A stretch of DNA of 64,000 nucleotides, taken from contig CM065712.1 of NCBI GenBank assembly GCA_017654935.2, positions 26,764,505 to 26,828,504 on the forward strand. The letters run 5' to 3'. Of the stretch, positions 24,142 through 33,708 are shown one piece after another. Source of the stretch: Phymorhynchus buccinoides. Its lineage: Eukaryota; Mollusca; Gastropoda; Neogastropoda; Raphitomidae. The notes under the pieces are model-generated. The model did no database searches. It had not been told where the DNA came from and saw nothing but the letters and a program-made list of their open reading frames with translations. Position 1 is the stretch's first letter; each line of letters starts with the position of its first letter. The translations under genes were made by a program, and so were the position numbers.

Positions 24142-24689
24142 TCAACAGGCGCACCGCTGTGGGCAGATAAGACCGCAGGCACTGCGTGGGTTGACCCACC
24201 GGAACTGTCTCCTCACCTCCTCCTCCGTCAGCACCTCCACGCCATCGTCCCGCCGAGCCAGCTCCAGGAGAGCACTTGAACGCTCAGTGGAGAAGTCAGC
24301 GGTGTCAAAGCGGGCGTAGAAGGTATTGAGGTCGTTGGCCAGCGCCTGTGCAACTTTTCTAACAGCCAACACCCAAGCAAACCTTAAACCCAAAGCATTC
24401 ACACAGAAACAGAATGAAATAGACTTGTACACCCCAATACACAAACACACATCATAATCATTTTCCTAGCTTTCTTGACTGCTCGTCTCTCATACAACTT
24501 GCACACCACAACCTTACTGCACACATTCACCATTTCACTCAGCACATGCTTACTTCTTACACTCAAACTTCCACACCAACAGATAAATGACACAGTAAGA
24601 ACAGATTCAATGCAACATCGGTAGTAGGTTTGAAGAATATTTGAACAGACACCAATATTCCTTAACCTCTGTAAACAATAGTTTGCCAT
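24142..24689 (-). pseudogene. Two fragments of an L2-like non-LTR retrotransposon
   Basis: On the minus strand, 24689 to about 24460 reads like a C-terminal reverse-transcriptase segment: LQTYYRCCIESVLTVSFICW, then a GSLSVR block. Further along, 24380 to 24150 reads like the segment before the polymerase domain: LNTFYARFDTADFS, then EEEVRRQFRWVNPRSACG. The C-terminal piece therefore precedes the N-terminal piece, so these are two relics or a rearranged copy. Family call is by motif resemblance. Confidence 0.6.
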
Positions 24690-24789
24690 AGCGTCAGCAA
24701 TTGTTTGTGCTTATCACAGCTTGAGAAAAAGAATAATGATAAAAAAACAAACACCAAACAAACATGGATTTGCTCTGTATTGACAACTT

Positions 24790-25035
24790 AGTGCTAGTTT
24801 GCTTTTATTGTGGAATTTCATTGTGGACAACCATTCTCTTGTAGAAAGTCTTCTTGCTCAGCTTGAACATTCACAGGATACCCTTTGCAGACTGAGGAGA
24901 CCTTCAAAGGTCGAAACAGCTGTCTTTGTTTCTGAGGTCCACAAATACAGACACTGGACACAGAAACGTTTGATCAAAGCAAATTATTCTGCATTTCAAA
25001 TGCACCAGCTTTTCAGTTCTTCAGATTAGGCATAT
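24790..25035. repeat. Dispersed repeat shared with 13230-13450
   Basis: GTCCACAAATACAGACACTG and CTGCATTTCAAATGCACCAG are shared with the 13.3 kb copy. Nothing coding. Bases 25036-25335 have no recognised feature. Confidence 0.75.
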
Positions 25036-25337
25036 GTTTGAGCTCAGCTAATAACAGATTTTTCATTCATACTACTTTTACCAACTCATTCTGCCCTGCA
25101 CCCGACAATTTGTTAGGCACCATGTCCATAGTAAGGCTACCAACGCCTGTGCCCGACAAAATGTCTGGCAGAGACATCCATTTACTTTCCTTATCAATCT
25201 AAAAACTATTAACGACTAAAATATGTTTATTCTTAAGCGATTTGCTTCGGAATGATCGCTAAACTCGCTGCATGATTTTAAATAATTTGCAAGCACTTCA
25301 TTGTCACTTTTTGCGTGTTTTGTAATAAAACTAGTAC

Positions 25338-25369
25338 CCCTCTCTCTCTGTCTCTCTCGCTCTCTCTCT

Positions 25370-25452
<83 letters not shown>
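25338..25452. repeat. (CT)n microsatellite
   Basis: CT repeats with occasional CG. Bases 25453-25720 are unique-looking, with small GAGTCATAGTC duplications near 25570-25610. Confidence 0.95.
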
Positions 25453-25723
25453 AGAACCTTCTATTCTGGCAGGCTAACTAAAATTGCTTTATAATAAAGG
25501 TGCCTTGCACAAGGTACATCTCCACTCTCTCGATCAAAAGAATTTCAGGATTTCAGGACCCCCTAGTGTGAGAGTCATAGTCTTCCTCTAGAGTCATAGT
25601 CATAGTCTTTCTCTGCCTTAACTGTCGAAAATCATCGATCTCACAGTTCTCACGTTACTGTTGGCCCCTACTACAGGCTAGTGCCAACCAATGACAAATG
25701 TCAAGTGCTATTCTTACATCTCG

Positions 25724-26011
25724 GACAGAATCATTTCGGGCTTTTTGCCTCTTCTCAACCTTCATGCCAATTCTTTGCAACATCAATTCTTCGACCCAAT
25801 GATCGGCTATTACTTCTCAGACAGAATCACTTCGGGCTTTTTGCCTCTTCTCAACCTTCATGCCAATCCTTTGCAACATCAATTCTTCGAACCAGTGATC
25901 GGCTATTACTTCTCAGACAGAATCACTTCGGCCTTTTTTTCCCTCTCTACCTTCAAGCCAATCCTTTGCGACATCAACTCTTCAAACCAGTGATCGACTA
26001 CAGTTGTGGAA
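25724..26011 (-). repeat. 96-bp tandem triplication over the GAL3ST-like stop codon
   Basis: GACAGAATCA recurs at 25724, 25820 and 25916, exactly 96 bp apart. The upstream unit (25916-26011, minus-strand sense) holds the last coding residues of the sulfotransferase-like exon and its TAA at 25908-25906. The other two units lie beyond the stop. They keep readable versions of the C-terminal coding sequence but carry a one-base insertion relative to the coding copy. Confidence 0.9.
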
Positions 26012-26585
26012 GTCCTGACCATCACCTGACAATCTTCCCAACACACGCGGAATCTGTCGCTGAACCTGCTGCTTTCCACCATCAGAATCTGCTCCTTGGG
26101 CTGTGCGCCTACCATGATGTTGTGACAGAAGGAACCCACCTTGATCCGCATGGCCCTGAACACCTGAACTTCGTCGCGAAACGATTCACCCTGGGCTTGG
26201 ACCTTTCGATAGAACAAGGCGCGAAAGTGCTCGTAAATCGCGTAGTCTTCTTTCCGCCGCTGCCTGAAATCGAGTTTCTGCTTTTCGGTGAAATGGTAAT
26301 CGGGGCGAGGAGCTCCCACATGGAATTTCACGTAGATCATTTCTGGTAGTACCCAGGACAACATCCTCTTGAGGAGCACCATGGACTCGTCAAACGCTTC
26401 AGTCATCATCACCAGATGGAAGACCCTGGACAGGTTCTGGAGGGATCTAGCAAGGTACTGTGGATCACTACTCAGATTCTGGAAGTCCAAGCCGAAATCA
26501 TAGGCCATCCTGCTGTTGGTCAGTTTGCCGTACGGTAAATCCCAGCGGTCCAAGTCAGAGAGGTAAGTCAGCACGGGATCAGGAC
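25906..26585 (-). CDS. GAL3ST-like sulfotransferase, exon 3 (C-terminal, with stop)
   Basis: The exon starts after the acceptor TACGTTGCAG (26595-26586). Its first two bases complete the Gly codon begun in exon 2, giving residues 278-503 of the predicted 503-residue protein. It begins GPDPVLTYLSDLDRWDLPYG and includes VMMTEAFDESMVLLKRMLSW and the tail WEDCQVMVRTS, ending at TAA 25908-25906. The resemblance is to the C-terminal half of galactose-3-O-sulfotransferases, where an 'E.FDESL.LL+..L.W' block is typical. That half holds the acceptor-side region of the lumenal domain. An NLS sequon is near FHLVMMTEA. The last ~30 codons are part of a 96-bp tandem triplication, so the present C-terminus may be recent. 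Minus-strand partner exons are at 36917-37247 and 47943-48443. Confidence 0.9.
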
Positions 26586-27322
26586 CTGCAACGTATTAAA
26601 TGAGAGTTTGAAGAGAACCTTCGGTGTCTCTGTCTATATTCTTTTCTTCTTCTTCCATCAGAAGTTTCCTGACAGCCTCTGGTTGCGACGCGCTCTCCAG
26701 GCGGGAGCAACCCGAATTTCACAGAGATGCCTCTGTGACTATAAAGAACCTAATACCTAATACATTCTTCTTCTTCTTCTTCTTCTTCACTACGTTTGCT
26801 TCTCTCTATCATGTCTGGGTCTCTCTCTCTCTTTGAGAAGTGTCTGTCTGTTTATCTCTCTGCGTCTGTGTCTGTCTCTCTCTCTACTCCCCCCTCTCTC
26901 TCTCTCTCTCTCTGTGAGAGGTGTCTGTCTCTGTTTATATCTGTATGTATATCATTATGAGCGCAGACTCCATCATGCTGTCATTATGCGCCTGACTAAG
27001 AAACTGTTAGGCCCAGCATGTCCATCTTCGGCTAGAGAAAATCTTTTGTACAAGTTTCTAGAACAAAGGCAGAAGTATGGACCAGTAAGGCAGAAAGAGA
27101 GTAGATGACAGTAAGCAAAGGGAAAAGGCAGAGTCAAAGAGAGTGACACGCGCTCAAGGTGGGATCGACCCGAATTTCACGTACGCCTCTGTGACTATAA
27201 AGTACCAATCAGCCAAACCAAACCAAAGATTAGGGGAAGTTAAAAGCACATAACTTCCAGAAGGTGGGGAAACTATTTGTATGAAAGACCCCCCGGTATC
27301 CCCACGATAGAATCTATCCATA
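26586..27322. repeat. Start of intron 2: SINE/repeat fragments
   Basis: CCCGAATTTCACAGAGATGC, then CTCTGTGACTATAAAG, appears near 26710; a sister copy near 27168 interrupts a third repeat. The block 26950-27060 (ATTATGCGCCTGACTAAG, TTAGGCCCAGCATGTCC) matches 62050-62150. The block 27070-27295 (ending GACCCCCCGGTATCCCCAC) matches the ends of 29907-30208 and 57548-57955. (CT)n lies at 26815-26920. No coding. Confidence 0.75.
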
Positions 27323-27877
27323 TACAGTGAAACCCGCTATATTTCAACTCGGTTATCTTCAATTTCGGGATAATTTCAAGTCATTCTAAGGTCCCGGTGG
27401 CCAGAGGCCTTCTTTCTATCTGTTACAAAACCCCTGATAATTTCAATTCGGTTAATTTCAATTATCGGTTAATTTCAAGTAAAATATCGGTCCCAACTGA
27501 AGCAAAACCCGGTTTATTTCAATCGCTCGGTTAATTTCAAGTCAACACTTTTCAAGAGGAGGAGATCGGCTAAATTCAAATTTTTTTGCTCGCCTAATTT
27601 CAAGTCAACACACTTTTACTTCAATTTCGTCTCAGGCTTGTCTAAAATCTCTACACTTGCGCACATGTATGTCACTGTGTGTCGTCTGGCTTTGACTCGG
27701 TGAGAGGAAGTGTCAATCAAATCACCTTGTGTGTGTGTGTGCGTGTGCGTGCATGCGCATGTGTGTAGCTTTAACCTTTGTTTGAACCCTGGTCTGAGGG
27801 AGCGGGAGAAAGGGGAGTGTCCATCAGATCACCGCAGTTTTTTGGCTGTCGCCGGGAGATGCTCATAATAGAGTAAG

Positions 27878-27960
27878 ATGGCGGACAAGAAAGTGAAGCA
27901 TGCTACACTTACTTTAAAAAGGAAAATAGAATTAATTCAGTGCATGGAGGCACTCAGGTC
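27878..27960 (+). pseudogene. N-terminal remnant of a pogo/Tigger transposase
   Basis: ATG at 27878 opens MADKKVKHATLTLKRKIEL, then IQCMEAL. This resembles the start of CENP-B-type helix-turn-helix domains in Tigger-like transposases (basic residues, then 'LTL..K.ELI'). The frame then runs into (CT)n at 27958 and no further transposase motif (DDE catalytic core) follows. Its position inside a CAGTGAAACC-ended TIR element supports the call. It is non-functional as a transposase. Confidence 0.6.
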
Positions 27961-28366
27961 TCTCTCTCTCACTCCTTCTCTCTCTCTTTTCCTCCTTCTT
28001 TCCCTCTCTCTCTCCCTCCTTCTCTCTCTGTATCTCTCTCTCTCCCTAATTCTCTCCCTCTCTCTCCCTCCTTCTCTCACTCTCTGTCTCTCTCTCCATC
28101 ACACTCTCTCTCTCCTTCCTTCTCTGTCTCTCTCTGTCTCTCCCTACCTCCTTCTCTCTCTCTGTGTCTCTCCCTCCTTCTCTCTTTGTGTGTCTCTCCC
28201 TCCCTCCTTCTCTCTCTCTGTCTCTCTCCCTCCTCTCTCTGTCTCTCTCTCTCTGTCTTTCTCTCTCTCCCTCCTTCTCTCTCTCTCTCTCTCTCTCTCT
28301 CCCTCCTCTCTCTCTCCTTCTCTCTCTGTCTCTCTCTCTCTCATCCCTTCTCTCTCTCTCTCTCAA
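27958..28366. repeat. (CT)n-rich tract inside the pogo relic
   Basis: Interrupted CT repeats with CCTCCTT and TGTCTC variants. It replaces or splits the transposase gene. Confidence 0.95.
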
Positions 28367-28857
28367 GTGAACGGAGGGCCTCACGTGAAAGCGCCACCTA
28401 CATAAAATTATCACCCTTGGGCAACACGAAGAAGCAGTATAAAGCCTCATTGAAAAGTAATGTACACTTTATCTAACACATGCACGCACACGCACACACA
28501 CATACACACCAAATCCGTCCGTTCATCCCGCAATTTTCTCAAATACAGTATAGACCTTAGCGCTTATATGAGATGAAGGTTCAAACACCATTTAGCCCAA
28601 AGTAGAACAGTTTGCATTTCTGGTAAAATATATAAAAGATACAAGTGTACACTTTCTAAACACATAAATCAATGTGAAAATATCCATACAATAAAAAAGT
28701 CCTTTCTCCCCCGTCTTGCTCGGTTAATTTCAACTTTGCTCGGTTAATTTCAATTTTGTGTTAGATTAGGCAAAAACTTGAAATTAACCGAGCACTCGGA
28801 TAATTTCAAGTCATTTGGTGGTCCTAAGGCACTTGAAATTAAGCGGGTTTCACTGTA

Positions 28858-29170
28858 TTGTGATGGATACAAAATCAAACCATCTGTGAATAATGGAATA
28901 CACTAACGCTGTGTACTTAACTGACTATCTGCAGTTAACCACATGCGCAGGGTTTTTTTCTCCCAGAGAGTTGTTTTTTCCCCCTCAATCCTTTATTGCT
29001 TTAAATTTGTTTACATTCTTCATGTCTTAGACAAGTGTGTCTGACTAGGGGTTTTTTTCTCGGAGAACTTCCGTTTCCCCCCTCACCCCTCGGTGCCACG
29101 GTGGGCCAACCCACTTTGGGGTCAGACCAGGGTTTGATGCGCTAGGCGGCGAACCCCCCCTCTATTTCTA

Positions 29171-29211
<41 letters not shown>

Positions 29212-29767
29212 ACCCCCACAGCCGCCCCTTCTTCTCTCTCTCTCTGTCTTTTTCAATTGAAATGTAATGTCAGCTTTTGCTACATGTGTTCACTTTAGCA
29301 CGAGGTTTGTTCTCTTCACTAAACCTCCCCCTCCCCACCCCTTAAACACAACTGACCCTTGTTTCCAACTTCTACCATCTATGATTGCGTACTCACTGTC
29401 CCCAACCTCTCTCACTTCAATCCCGCCCCCCCTTGATTTGTGTTCACAGCCTTGCTCTTTGGTTTCAACTTTGTTGTATCATTTACGCGTTGGACTGTAG
29501 AGGGGAAGTATTGTTTTTATTTTGATCTTGATGGTTTTTTGCTCCTTCTGTTGCCTACTTTTTGCTCCTTTTGCTATATTTGATGTTTGCTGTTTTCTTG
29601 TTTGTCTGTGTTGATAAAGGCGCATTCGCCGAAATATCCAGTAGTTTTGTTTTGTCTCTTGTGAATCAAATAACGTCACTTTGCACTTGTCGTGTAGTTG
29701 TTTGTTTGTTGTATGACTATCTGCATGCAAACATTATGGTGTAGTTTAATACAAATGGATGCTTAAT
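28858..29767. other. Intron 2 sequence with a 40-base poly-C
   Basis: Mostly unique sequence. Poly-C at 29172-29211 is the longest homopolymer in the window apart from the poly-T tract. No exon-like frame is supported. Confidence 0.7.
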
Positions 29768-29848
29768 CGTTGCGTTCTAGTTCAGCTTCATTGAAGCTCA
29801 TTTTGTATAATTAATAATACATATGTAGCCAAACCTTGAAACAAACCA
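29768..29848 (-). pseudogene. Decayed copy of the 3' end of sulfotransferase exon 2
   Basis: On the minus strand TTTGTTTCAAGG, then ATGAGCTTCAATGAAGCTGA and ACTAGAACGC parallel the coding end of exon 2 (36917-36990), which encodes FVSGFHYKLSLHDVELKRV. A small insertion (TATGTATTATTAATTA-like) breaks the frame, and the splice donor GGTAAG has become GATTAAG. A second, better-preserved copy is at 36243-36315. Confidence 0.65.
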
Positions 29849-30340
29849 GCCGCCGTGGCGTAGTGGTTAGCGTCACGGACTACTGGCTGGGAGGTCACGG
29901 GTTCTTCTTCTTCTGCGTTCCCAGGCCAAAAGGCCACAATGGGTGCGTATGTGTTCCTTTTCAGTTTTCACTGATCTCCTCGCTGCAATCAGCCGACACA
30001 TTCCGATTTTGGAGGAGCTCAAAGGAGAAAACTGCATGGAAGAATTGTTTTAAAGGCAGGAGAATGGGCCAAAAGTCAGAAAGATGACACAAAGCAAGCA
30101 AAAAGGCAGAGTCAAAGAAAGAGACAGATTAGAGGAAGTTACAAGCACAGAACTTCCAGAAGGTGGGGGAGCTATTTATGCGGAAGACCCCCCGGTATCC
30201 CCACAGGGGGAGGACACTGGTTCGAATCCCATCAGAGGCGATTTTTTTTCGGTTCTGGGCCGTCTCCTACCCAGAGTGAGTGGCTATGGGAAGACTGAAA
30301 CAACATAGTCGAGCTCTATCCGCTTAACGGATGCGATTCT
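29849..30340 (+). mobile_element. tRNA-derived SINE split inside its B box
   Basis: The head GCCGTGGCGTAGTGGTTAGC (A-box region) runs to CACGGGTTC at 29906. The B box resumes at 30209 as GGTTCGAATCCCATC. Between them sits an unrelated repeat (29907-30208) flanked by GGTTC on both sides. After the B box the body continues CGGTTCTGGGCCGTCTCC to about 30340. Without the insert the SINE promoter would be continuous, so this is a clear insertion event. Confidence 0.8.
29907..30208 (+). repeat. Repeat inserted in the SINE (CTGCGTTCCCAGGCC family)
   Basis: Starts (TTC)n-TGCGTTCCCAGGCC and ends CCCCCGGTATCCCCAC with GGGGGAGGACACT. Related copies are at 57548-57955 (direct) and 12900-13030 (reverse, partial), and a partial one is at 27070-27295. 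It contains CCGATTTTGGAGGAGCTCAA. It is non-coding and may itself be a retroposon. Confidence 0.75.
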
Positions 30341-30833
30341 GAGAGTGTTGCTCTAATTTCAAGACCAACGCTGCAGGTGTCTGTAGTTCTCGGGCCTGGT
30401 TAACGCCGGGATATCATTATGAAAGGTAGAATACTGCCCTGTCATGTAGTCTCAGACCGATACCGAACTCCATAGCATCATTATCATCATTGCAGTCATC
30501 CGCCTCATTTCCATCAATCATTAAATAGAACAAATGTATCAAATTATGTGGCTTTGCATGCCCTGCTAATATGACAGGTCACAAAAGTAAAAGATAAAAG
30601 ACAAAAGTTAGCTATAAAATAATGGTTATAAATTTTTTTTAGAAAAACAACGGACCAAAGAGGACTCAATATTTGAGTAGGGGGGTTATACTACATCAGT
30701 GCTTTTTCGATGCCAGAGCCAGTAGGCCGAAAGGACTTGAATGCCTTAACAAACAAAGGTATCGCCGAGTGGCAGCAACGCATTGTGACAATGCAAACCC
30801 GGCCAGAGTTATGTCCTGCTCCCCCCACCCCCC

Positions 30834-31490
30834 ACCCTCCAATAAACACACCACTTTCCACCCTTACAGAATGCATAAAATACATAGCCCAAAATTTGAA
30901 GCGATTCTGTTCAATAGTTCACAAGATACAGCTGAACCTTTATACAAACTTCCTTGCACCATGTCCTCCCCCCCCCCCCCCAATAAACACACCACTTTCC
31001 ACCCTTACAGAACGCATAAAATACATAGCCCAAAATTTGAAGCGATTCTGTTCAGTAGTTCACGAGATACAGCTGAACTTTTATACAAACTTCCTTGCAC
31101 CATGTCCTCCCTCCCCCCCCCCCCCCCCCCCCCCAATAAACACACCACTTTCCACCCTTACAGAACGCATAAAATACATAGCCCAAAATTTGAAGCGATT
31201 CTGTTCAGTAGTTCACGAGATACAGCTGAACTTTTATACAAACTTCCTTGCACCATGGTACACCACCACACAAAATTTGAAGCAATTCTGTTCACTAGTT
31301 CACGAAATAAAGCCGGGGGGAAATTACATAGCCCAAAGAAGGAAATTTCAGCTTCCTTTTCAAGCTGTCTACCCCTCTGCCAATTTTAATCAAAATCCAA
31401 ACAGTAGTTTTTAAGATAATCGATACACAGACAGACAGACAGACACACACACAAACCAATCGCAATACCTCGGCCTCTGGCCGGGTAATC
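30834..31490 (+). repeat. Three tandem units separated by expanding poly-C, plus tail
   Basis: CAATAAACACACCACTTTCC begins units at 30840, 30981 and 31134. Each contains AAAATTTGAAGCGATTCTG and GATACAGCTGAAC, and ends CCTTGCACCATG. The different spacing (141 and 153 bp) comes from the poly-C between units. A fourth diverged piece and GACAGACAGACAGACACACA complete the element. Bases 30341-30833 show no clear feature. Confidence 0.85.
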
Positions 31491-31992
31491 CTTGTGGAGT
31501 TTAGTTATTTATACATCTGAAATATTGCATTCAGAGTTTCATGTTTGATCTTCTGACACATTCGAATATTAATATGTGTATTATTTTTATTGTTTATTTA
31601 TTTGCTTGCTTGAGATCAACCAATTCGAAGATTGTACCTTTGTGCTTATAGTAAAACTATGTGTAATGACCCGCCTCACTCGGGCCGGGATAGTTGTGAT
31701 GGTACTAGATTGCTTGCTCCTTATTGGAATTGTCAGTTGTGAAGGAATTTGTTTTTTTATATAAAAATATCAGTGAAATTTGTACGGGTTTCATATTGGC
31801 TTGCTTGAACATTGCATAATTGCAATTATATCTGGACATTTGTTGTTGTCTTTTTCTGAAAACTTTTTGCTGTTTGTTGCTTTGACTTGTTATTAATTTA
31901 ACTACATTGAAAGTTTGTCTAGTAATTCTTCTAGATATTCTTTTTGGCCGTTTTCAATTTTGTGAAAGCGCATTTTTGTTTGTTTTATAAAA
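31491..31992 (+). other. 5' region of the non-LTR retrotransposon or unique intron DNA
   Basis: No coding signal and no repeat partner found in the window. It directly precedes the endonuclease open frame starting at 31993 and may contain that element's 5' UTR; the boundary is not visible. Confidence 0.4.
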
Positions 31993-33330
31993 TGTCCAAT
32001 GTGTATGACTGGCCAACCAAAGATGGTCTTAGAATAGGCTATCTAAATATCAATCATGTACTTAATAAACATGATGAGCTTGCCTCTATTATTTCCAATT
32101 CTGGTAAGCAATTTGATATATTTTGTTGTGCCGAATCAAGGTTAACAGAGCATATGCCAGATTCTGATATTTCTATTCCAGGATACAACCACATTCGTCT
32201 AGACCCTATCTCTCCTTTGCAAACAGGTTTGATACTTTATTGTAGTCTTTCTCTAACATACAAACGGATTACTACTTTTGAAGACTATGGAGTTGAATCT
32301 ATCTGGATAGAAATTAGTATAAACAAGCGCGAAATCGCAATAGTTTGTGGCACGCGGTCTATTTTTACCACTCCAATTATGAGTCACCTCCCCTGGCTTT
32401 TCAATAATCTTAATCTGTAAACCAGAATTTTATCTCTGCACCATTCCGTAACTTTTTAAATCTTTTGGAAAACATTTAAAACTATTTATCCTACTTATAC
32501 TCATCGAAAGAAGCACTGCATACTCGTCGTGTCTGTTTGTAGTGTCTGTATTACGTATGTTTATTATTTTGTACGCTTTAAAATACATGATTTTAAAGCG
32601 GCCTCAATTTGAAGTGGAGCCTCGATTTGAAGTGCGACAATTTTGTCAAAATGTGCGACAATTTTGGACCGACCGACCGACAAAGTGAGTTATAGGTTTG
32701 TGGCTTGAGCCACAAACAAAAAGAGCAAACCATTACTGCTTGGATTTCTGTATAGGAATCCATCTGAACGTATTAACTGGTTTGAAAATTTTCAAGATAT
32801 AATGGAGGCCGTTTCACTTACAGGTAATGAAGTCATTCTTTTTGGTGATTTTAACATAGACCTTTTAACAAGAAATCCTAGATGGCATCAAATTTATGAT
32901 ACTTTTGGTTTGACTCAATTAATTGATTCCCCAACCCGTGTTACTCCAACGTCTGAAACATTGATTGACCACATTTATGTGAATGAAAAACAAAATATAA
33001 TTGAAACATGTACCCCCTGTTGTGGTTGCAGCGACCATTTACCAATATGTGTGACTTGGTTTAAAAAGGATATAAAGATTCCCAAGCCCGGACATAATAT
33101 TATTACTTACAGATCTTTCACTAATTTCGCTAAGGATGCCTTCCTTAAAGATTTAGCAGAATCGCAGTTGTCCCATGTCTATCAGTACACTGACCCTGAC
33201 CAAGCTTTTGAGTTCTGGCACGAAACCTTTATAGATATATATAATAAACATGCCCCATTTATTACTAACCGGGTTAAATATTCACCTAACCCCCCCCCCC
33301 CCCCCCCCCCTGGTTAACTAAAGAAATAGA
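31993..33330 (+). pseudogene. Endonuclease domain of the retrotransposon, interrupted
   Basis: The first part (31993 to about 32325) encodes MSNVYDWPTKDGLRIGYLNI, then the FDIFCCAESRLTE and SIWIEISINK blocks of an APE-type endonuclease. The second part resumes at about 32722 with KSKPLLLGFLYRNPSERINW, EVILFGDFNIDLL (the GDFN block), TLIDHIYVN and SDHLPICVTW. Between them is a 400 bp TIR element. A 20-base poly-C (33291-33310) inside the frame encodes a run of Pro before WLTKEIEEIQ. Stops follow near 33440. Catalytic-type blocks (N, E, GDFN, D..Y, SDH) are still visible, but the gene is broken. Confidence 0.85.
32325..32722 (+). mobile_element. TIR element inserted in the LINE endonuclease
   Basis: The element is bounded by GCGCGAAATCGCAATAGTTT, GTGGCACG on the left and GTTTGTGGCTTGAGCCACAA on the right. 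GTTTGTGGC/GCCACAAAC are inverted near the two ends. AAACAA flanks both sides and may be the target duplication. The same sequence occurs in reverse at 56527-56950. It contains CGACCGACCGACAAAGTGAG. Removing it restores the LINE order ISINK-KSKPLLLG. Confidence 0.8.
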
Positions 33331-33708
33331 AGAAATTCAAGTAAGAAATACTCTTTTGAAAAATAAACAATTTGAAGAGTTTAAGAAACAACACAACAAA
33401 GTTACTTCTATAAGTCAAAAAAGTATTATTTCAAAAACTTAATTTTCAATTGTCCACAAAATAATTGAAAACCCATTTGGAAAGCAATAAGTATCCTAAC
33501 TCATAAAAACTTAGACAAGACCACCTCAAGAGCTTTCTGCTGATACTTTAAATAACCACTTTTGTGATATTGCCAACAAAACTGTAAAGAATGATAGATC
33601 CAATACCAATGATTTAACACCTTTGACTATACTTTCTGTAATTCAAAATCAATTAAATCAGAATTAGTCATTCACCCAATCCCATTATCTGATGTTTATT
33701 TATATCTT

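Larger units (their letters stand above)
27323..28857 (+). mobile_element. Defective pogo/Tigger-type element with TA flanks
   Basis: Ends are TACAGTGAAACCCGCT and AAGCGGGTTTCACTGTA, inverted and flanked by TA as in Tc1/mariner/pogo elements. The first ~300 bp and last ~140 bp carry many subterminal CGGTTAATTTCAA motifs in both orientations, plausible transposase-binding sites. The interior has a short transposase-like N-terminus at 27878-27960 and a ~400 bp (CT)n tract where most of the transposase would be expected. It lies in intron 2 of the GAL3ST-like gene. Confidence 0.85.

Noticed and set aside
26109..26321. Second frame over sulfotransferase exon 3
   Set aside because: A shadow of the true coding frame, which has the family motifs and the matching splice phase.
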